This document shows positions 16,545 through 20,000 of a DNA stretch of 20,000 bases, piece after piece. A program made the translations under genes and the position numbers. How positions within the stretch are numbered: the first letter of the stretch is position 1; each line of letters opens with the position of its first letter. Source of the DNA: Prorocentrum cordatum (taxonomy: Eukaryota > Sar > Dinophyceae > Prorocentrales > Prorocentraceae); NCBI GenBank assembly GCA_963575745.1, contig CAUYUJ010016691.1:221523-241522 (forward strand), read 5' to 3'. Below the pieces are notes generated by a model that worked only from the letters and a program-made list of their open reading frames with translations, did no database searches and was not told where the DNA came from.

Positions 16545-16850
16545 TCAGGATGGCCCCGCGACGGCCCAAGAGAGCCCAAAGAGGGGCCCAAGAGGGCCCC
16601 AAGAGGGCCCAAGAGAGCCCTGGAGCGCTCCAAGAACGCCCCAGGAGGGCCCCAAGACGCCCTTCTTGAGCCTCCGAGGGGGGCCTGAATCTGCCCCCCC
16701 CCCCTTCCAATTCCCTTTTTGAGCCATGGTGCCCAAGACGGCCCCAAGAGGCCCCGCGGACCCCTTTAAGGAGCCTCAGGAGGGCCCCAAGACCCTCCAA
16801 AATGAGCCCCCAAGAGGGCCCCAAGAGTCCAAGAGTGCATGGGCTGGTGG
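16545..16850 (+). repeat. CCCAAGACGG minisatellite, right part of the second array
   Basis: Units such as GGCCCAAGAGGGCCCCAAGA continue the array to about 16840, with a C-run near 16700. The minus strand again reads as GPSWAPLG-type repeats. The array ends where the more ordinary sequence of 16850-17040 begins. Confidence 0.85.
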
Positions 16851-17036
16851 GGACACTTTTTGTTCGCGAGCGACACAGAGCAACTGCGCGCCGTCAAGAA
16901 GCGAAGCAACAGCGCACCGATCTAAATCACGGCTGGTGAGGATGTGCGAGGCGTCAAAACTTGCAGCAGCGTGTGACATCACGACGCGAGCCCCAACCCC
17001 ATCTTTCTGCGCCATCTTTCGCGCCAGATCGATCCG
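16850..17036 (-). CDS. Possible exon of unknown function
   Basis: After a stop, a minus frame reads RIDLARKMAQKDGVGARVVM, followed by SFDASHILTSRDLDRCAV and then SLLDGAQLLCVAREQKV, before it enters the minisatellite. Composition is protein-like and the start ATG lies at 17015-17013. The plus strand also has a plausible frame here (RMCEASKLAAACDITTRAPT), so strand is unsettled. I do not recognise either product. Confidence 0.25.
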
Positions 17037-17040
17037 TTAG

Positions 17041-17214
17041 GGCCCTCGGTGCCAGGACCGTGCGAAAACGCCCGCTGTGAAGAGAGGGCCACGCCAAGAC
17101 CCGAGGCCACGCGGCGCGGCCACCGCACCCTGCGCGGGACCTGGCCCGGTCCGGCGCTCTGGACTCCGCGGGGAGCTGCTGACCCGGGTCACTGCAAACC
17201 CAGGTCAGTCAGGC
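17041..17214. other. GC-rich stretch, nothing recognised
   Basis: No repeat, motif or preferred frame was found between the possible exon and the palindrome-rich segment that follows. Confidence 0.4.
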
Positions 17215-17485
17215 TTCGCAGGCTCCTGCAGGATCCTGCGAAGTGTTTTTGTGGAGTGTGTGTATGTTTGTTTCCACAGACTGTGCGTGTTTGTGTGAGT
17301 GTGTGTGTGTTTGTTTGCGTGTGTTGTGTGTTGTGTGTTGTTGCGTTGTTGTGTGTTGGTGTATGTGCATGTGTGTGTTTTCCACAGACTGTTTTTGTAC
17401 GCTTTCCCACAGATCCTGCAGGCTGCAGGATCCTGCACCCAAACCCGAGTTTCAATGCGACCCTGGCCCTGCAGGATCCTGCAAG
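17215..17485. repeat. GCAGGATCCTGC palindromes around a TG-rich tract
   Basis: The perfect palindrome GCAGGATCCTGC occurs at 17228-17239, within 17424-17437 and within 17470-17483, the last two extended to 14 bp as TGCAGGATCCTGCA. Between the first and second lies TG-rich DNA bounded by two copies of TTCCACAGACTGT (near 17271 and 17379). Plus frames read as Cys/Val runs. It may be an inserted TG repeat carried by a palindromic sequence, but no target duplication is evident. Confidence 0.65.
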
Positions 17486-17535
17486 ATCCGGCGCTCTCTG
17501 GCTGACCCCCGTTTGCATTGACCTCTGTCCCTTGA

Positions 17536-17776
17536 TGGAGGCCTCCCAGATGGGGTCTGAGCAGATGGGGTCGGAGGATCGCGCTGCATCGCCGGTGCAT
17601 CGGCGATACATCGCCCGCCGATGCAGCGGCGACGCATCGGCGACGTCGGCGATGCATTAGCGCCGTCGGCGTGGCGAAAGTCGGGCTCCGCGTCGAGCCG
17701 CATTGCCGAAACATCCGCGATGCGGCGCGATTCTTCGACCCCCATCCGAACTCCGACCCCCTCTGGGAGGCCTAGA
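17536..17776 (+). mobile_element. MITE-like element, family 2, complete copy (241 bp)
   Basis: The left end TGGAGGCCTCCCAGA and right end TCTGGGAGGCCTAGA are inverted. The inverted match continues inward for about 60 bp (GGGGTC, GATGGGG, TCGGAGGATCGCGC, GCATCG and their complements, with small gaps). The middle is rich in GCATCGGCGATGC-type motifs. CTTGA lies directly outside both ends (17531-17535 and 17777-17781), a candidate 5-bp target-site duplication. There is no coding capacity. A second copy begins at about 19862 in the same orientation. Confidence 0.7.
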
Positions 17777-17781
17777 CTTGA

Positions 17782-18600
17782 GCCCCGAACTCCCAGCCAG
17801 GATGCCCCCCCCCCCCTGGATCTACAGGAGCTGCGCCTGGCCGTGGCCACGAGGGCGACAGCGCCCCCCTCGGGCATCGAAGGCGCCCAGCGATCGAGTA
17901 GGGGATCGACTACAGAATGGATTTACCCCAAAATTCGCTTTTCCTGCCCAATCCACTATTTTGTTTGTGGATTCGAAAGGAAACATCAAATTCGGTGTTC
18001 AGCAATTCTGTAGTCCATGTCCTACTCGAAGCAAGCGGTCCGACAGGAAGGCGCACCCTCAGATCTTGGTGTTGCAGAGTTTTGCCTCTGGCGGACGGAC
18101 GGGCCCCACAGGCGCAACGAGTCTCAGCGCAGGAACCGTTTCTTGCACCTTCAGACTGCCACGTCAGAACAAGGAGGGAAAGAAATGTGCCCTCTTCGGG
18201 CCCTGAATACGACGGAGCCAGGACGAGGACAAATTCGGGTGAGGGTAAACCGTTCATCTCTGAGATCCGTCGGTTCTGGAGGACGTCTCGGGCGCCGCCG
18301 CCTTCTCAGGAACGCTCTGGAACGGGGTATCCTCGTCCTAGACCCGCCCGACTAAAGGCCCTAAAAGGCCTCTTTCCTGCCGCCCTCGCTCCCCCCCCCC
18401 ATGCATCGCCCCCCCCATTTATCGCCGCTCAATTTTCACAACGGCCGTTCTCGCCGGGCTTCGGGCTCCGGGTAGCCTCACAGTTCGTTCTGGCTCGAAA
18501 CACGGCCTAGGGCTCTGGTCGTGATTTCGAACGGTGTCCCGATTTTTGGTCGAGACGTCGAATCTCAGGGAGGCGCACAGTTGAACAGTTTCTCTGCTCC
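17782..18600. other. Unassigned region
   Basis: Several overlapping frames of 112-197 codons are open on plus and minus with no clear winner. 17920-18010 is less GC-rich than its surroundings. Readable stretches such as ILFVDSKGNIKFGVQQF (plus) look protein-like, but the frame continues into sequence without motifs, and no start or splice sites are convincing. Confidence 0.4.
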
Positions 18601-18711
18601 CGACTCACATCTGGGTGCGAGTATTCCCCTGCCCCTGCAGGGACAGCTCGTGCTCCTCCCGAGTATCTGACCAATCACAGCGCGTCTGGCAAGAGGACGC
18701 TGGCGCCGGCG

Positions 18712-18752
18712 CCCACGCCGACGACGACGACGAACGACGACGACGACGAGCA
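18712..18752 (+). repeat. CGA trinucleotide tract
   Basis: Short GACGACGACG runs with one offset, preceded by GGCGCCGGCGCC. They are read as Asp, Arg or Thr runs depending on frame. Confidence 0.8.
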
Positions 18753-18922
18753 CCACGAGGACCCCATCTCCCGAGCGTCAAACATGTCCATACCAGGTCT
18801 GGACTCTGGGGCGCGACCCCATGGATCCGCTGTCGGATGCACACGCTCCGCGCGGGGCATCCGCGAAACAAAAACACGCATCTGTGGGGGCGCGGCCAGG
18901 GAGCCCAGACCGCGGGATATAG

Positions 18923-19050
18923 TGGATCGGCGCCGGACCCCCCTTCCTGGCGCACGGAGCGCGCCAGGGGCGACGCTGGAGGGGCCGCCAAGGGGGCCCA
19001 GCGCTGGTTCGTGAAATCCGCGAGGACCTCCCAAAGGTTATGTTTGTGCC
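18923..19050 (+). repeat. GC-rich dispersed repeat, copy 2 (128 bp)
   Basis: It is the partner of 14153-14281. The length is within one base and the hairpin CCTGGCGC...GCGCGCCAGG is partly preserved. Similarity falls away at both ends at nearly the same places as in copy 1, which suggests a discrete mobile or dispersed unit. Confidence 0.7.
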
Positions 19051-19453
19051 CCTTTTTCTGATTCGATTACTGAGGGGCAACGTCAGAAGAGGAATGGTCC
19101 AGGCTCAAGCATCGAGCCTGAACCGGCGATGCATCGTCGATAGATCGGCCAGAGGCCCTCGATAGCGAACCCGTACGCTGCTTGGCGGGAGGATTATCGC
19201 CCCCCCCTTCGGCGATGAGTGCGCGGTGGGGGGTCGATGCGCTCCCTCCTGACCCCCATCCCGGCAGAACGTTCCCCCCTGACTTTATCGGGCCATGAGT
19301 CGGCTCTCTGGCCTCTGGCGGCCGCTCGGGGCGATCGGGGCAACCCTGGGGCGCTCCAGGCGAGGCGCAGCCGCTGGAGGGCCCCCGGAGGCTGGAAAAC
19401 CGCCGTGCACCAGCGAGCACGCCCGAACACACCAAACCCCCGATCCCCCCCCC
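19051..19453. other. GC-rich stretch without a supported gene
   Basis: CAGGCTC/GAGCCTG arms at about 19100-19120 form a small hairpin, followed by CGGCGATGCATCGTCGAT, which resembles the core of the family 2 elements. No frame stands out. Confidence 0.4.
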
Positions 19454-19457
19454 TGAT

Positions 19458-19659
19458 TCGGCAGCGAGCGGGGGGGGGGGGGAAGTGAGAAGGAGAAGGC
19501 CTCCTCAGAAGGCGCCGGGACGCCACAGAAGCCCTCGCGCCTCCTGAGACGTCTTCTGCGTCTTCGGGGAAGGCTTCGAAAACTTCTCACAAGGCCGGGG
19601 GGCTCCCGAGCCTTCTGAGAAGGCCTTCTCTCTCGCTTCTCCCCCTCGCTCGCCGCCGA
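19458..19659 (+). mobile_element. MITE-like element, family 1, copy 2 (202 bp)
   Basis: It is homologous along its whole length to the reverse complement of 8817-9021. The left end TCGGCAGCGAGCG with a G-run, then AAGTGAGAAGGAGAAGGCC, is mirrored by the right end GGCCTTCTCTCTCGCTTCTC, a C-run and CGCTCGCCGCCGA. TGAT lies directly outside both ends (19454-19457 and 19660-19663). Inner strings CTTCGGGG, AAAACTTCTC and GAGCCTTCTGAGAAGG are shared with copy 1. It is non-coding. Confidence 0.75.
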
Positions 19660-19861
19660 TGATCCCCGCCCACGACCATCGCGGGCGCCTTCAGGAACCT
19701 GTGCAGCGCTCCGCGGGGGTTCCGCGCACGCGCCGGCCACTCGGCCTCGGGGCCGTGCAGGAAGTCCTTCAGCCCGCGGCACTCCTCTCGGCGGCCGGGC
19801 ATGGCCGAGGCGGCCGGGAGGTCGGGGGTCGAGGACCGAGCAAGCCGAGGCTCGCGGGCCG

Positions 19862-20000
19862 ACAGAGGCCTCCCAGATGGGGTCCGAGTGCAGGCGGGGG
19901 TCGGAGGATCGCCCCGCGTCGCCGGCGCATCGGCGATGCATCGGCGGTGCATCGGCTGTGCATCGGCGAAGCCAGCGCGGAGAAAGGCAGGCTCCACATC
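19862..20000 (+). mobile_element. MITE-like element, family 2, copy cut by the window end
   Basis: It matches the left part of 17536-17776 in the same orientation: GAGGCCTCCCAGATGGGGTC, GGGGTCGGAGGATCGC, repeated GCATCGGCGATGC-type strings, then GAAAG, GGCTCC and a C(A/G)TC end. The right arm and any target duplication lie beyond the window. Confidence 0.65.

Noticed and set aside
16726-17040. Plus frame of 104 codons ending FRARSIR
   Set aside because: The first half is minisatellite. The second half competes with an equally plausible minus frame, so I listed only the minus one at low confidence.
17703-18510. Overlapping plus frames of 167 and 197 codons and a 115-codon minus frame
   Set aside because: Three conflicting frames of similar length with no motif, start context or splice evidence. 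The first begins inside the family 2 element.
18923-19050. tRNA-derived SINE with box A/box B-like strings (ATAGTGGATCGG, GGTTCGTGAAATCC)
   Set aside because: The box B-like string has a 2-nt insertion and neither box is kept in the other copy at 14153-14281. No tRNA fold or A-rich tail is visible.

Overview
The window looks like nuclear DNA from a eukaryote with a large, repeat-choked, GC-rich genome. I favour a dinoflagellate. The reasons are sparse coding islands, very long purine and trinucleotide tracts, nested minisatellites, an interrupted gene-like region, a candidate GT-AG intron, and Cys-rich ORFs that resemble zinc-binding families I associate with dinoflagellates. This is inference: no rRNA, spliced-leader or conserved housekeeping gene is present to fix the taxon. 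There is no operon, bacterial promoter, CRISPR array or recognisable tRNA.

Layout. (1) 1-5545 holds two related modules. Each starts with a shared block (near 3-55 and 3982-4034) and ends with a shared block of about 155 bp (3791-3945 and 5388-5543). Between these lie a GAGGCT/GCAGGCTGAG satellite and a 73-bp repeat. The first module also contains about 3 kb absent from the second: purine tracts, a 33-bp repeat, the best protein-coding region of the window (about 1979-3025 +, unknown function, one apparent frameshift) and a very long CTA microsatellite. (2) 5560-8800 is mostly non-coding, with a CCCACC-rich repeat, a TA microsatellite, a possible Cys-rich exon on the minus strand and a decayed repeat. 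(3) 8800-11840 has a MITE-like element, a 33-bp perfect inverted repeat and a weak coding remnant. (4) 11985-13320 is a degenerate CCCAAGACGG minisatellite with a higher-order repeat. It abuts a Cys-rich coding remnant on the minus strand (13340-13767). (5) 13800-16850 holds GGA tracts, foldback DNA, a candidate two-exon gene end with a 61-bp GT-AG intron, then more minisatellite split by a TGTA microsatellite. (6) 16850-20000 has a second MITE-like family (one full copy, one cut by the window edge), the second copy of the first family, and GC-rich dispersed repeats.

The genes do not form a visible pathway. The strongest unreported-looking signals are the short non-autonomous inverted-repeat elements. 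One is a 202-205 bp family present twice in opposite orientations with candidate target-site duplications. The other is a 241-bp family with a candidate CTTGA duplication. The module duplication with its extra 3 kb is the other strong signal. Most long ORFs here are artefacts of repeats with few stop codons.
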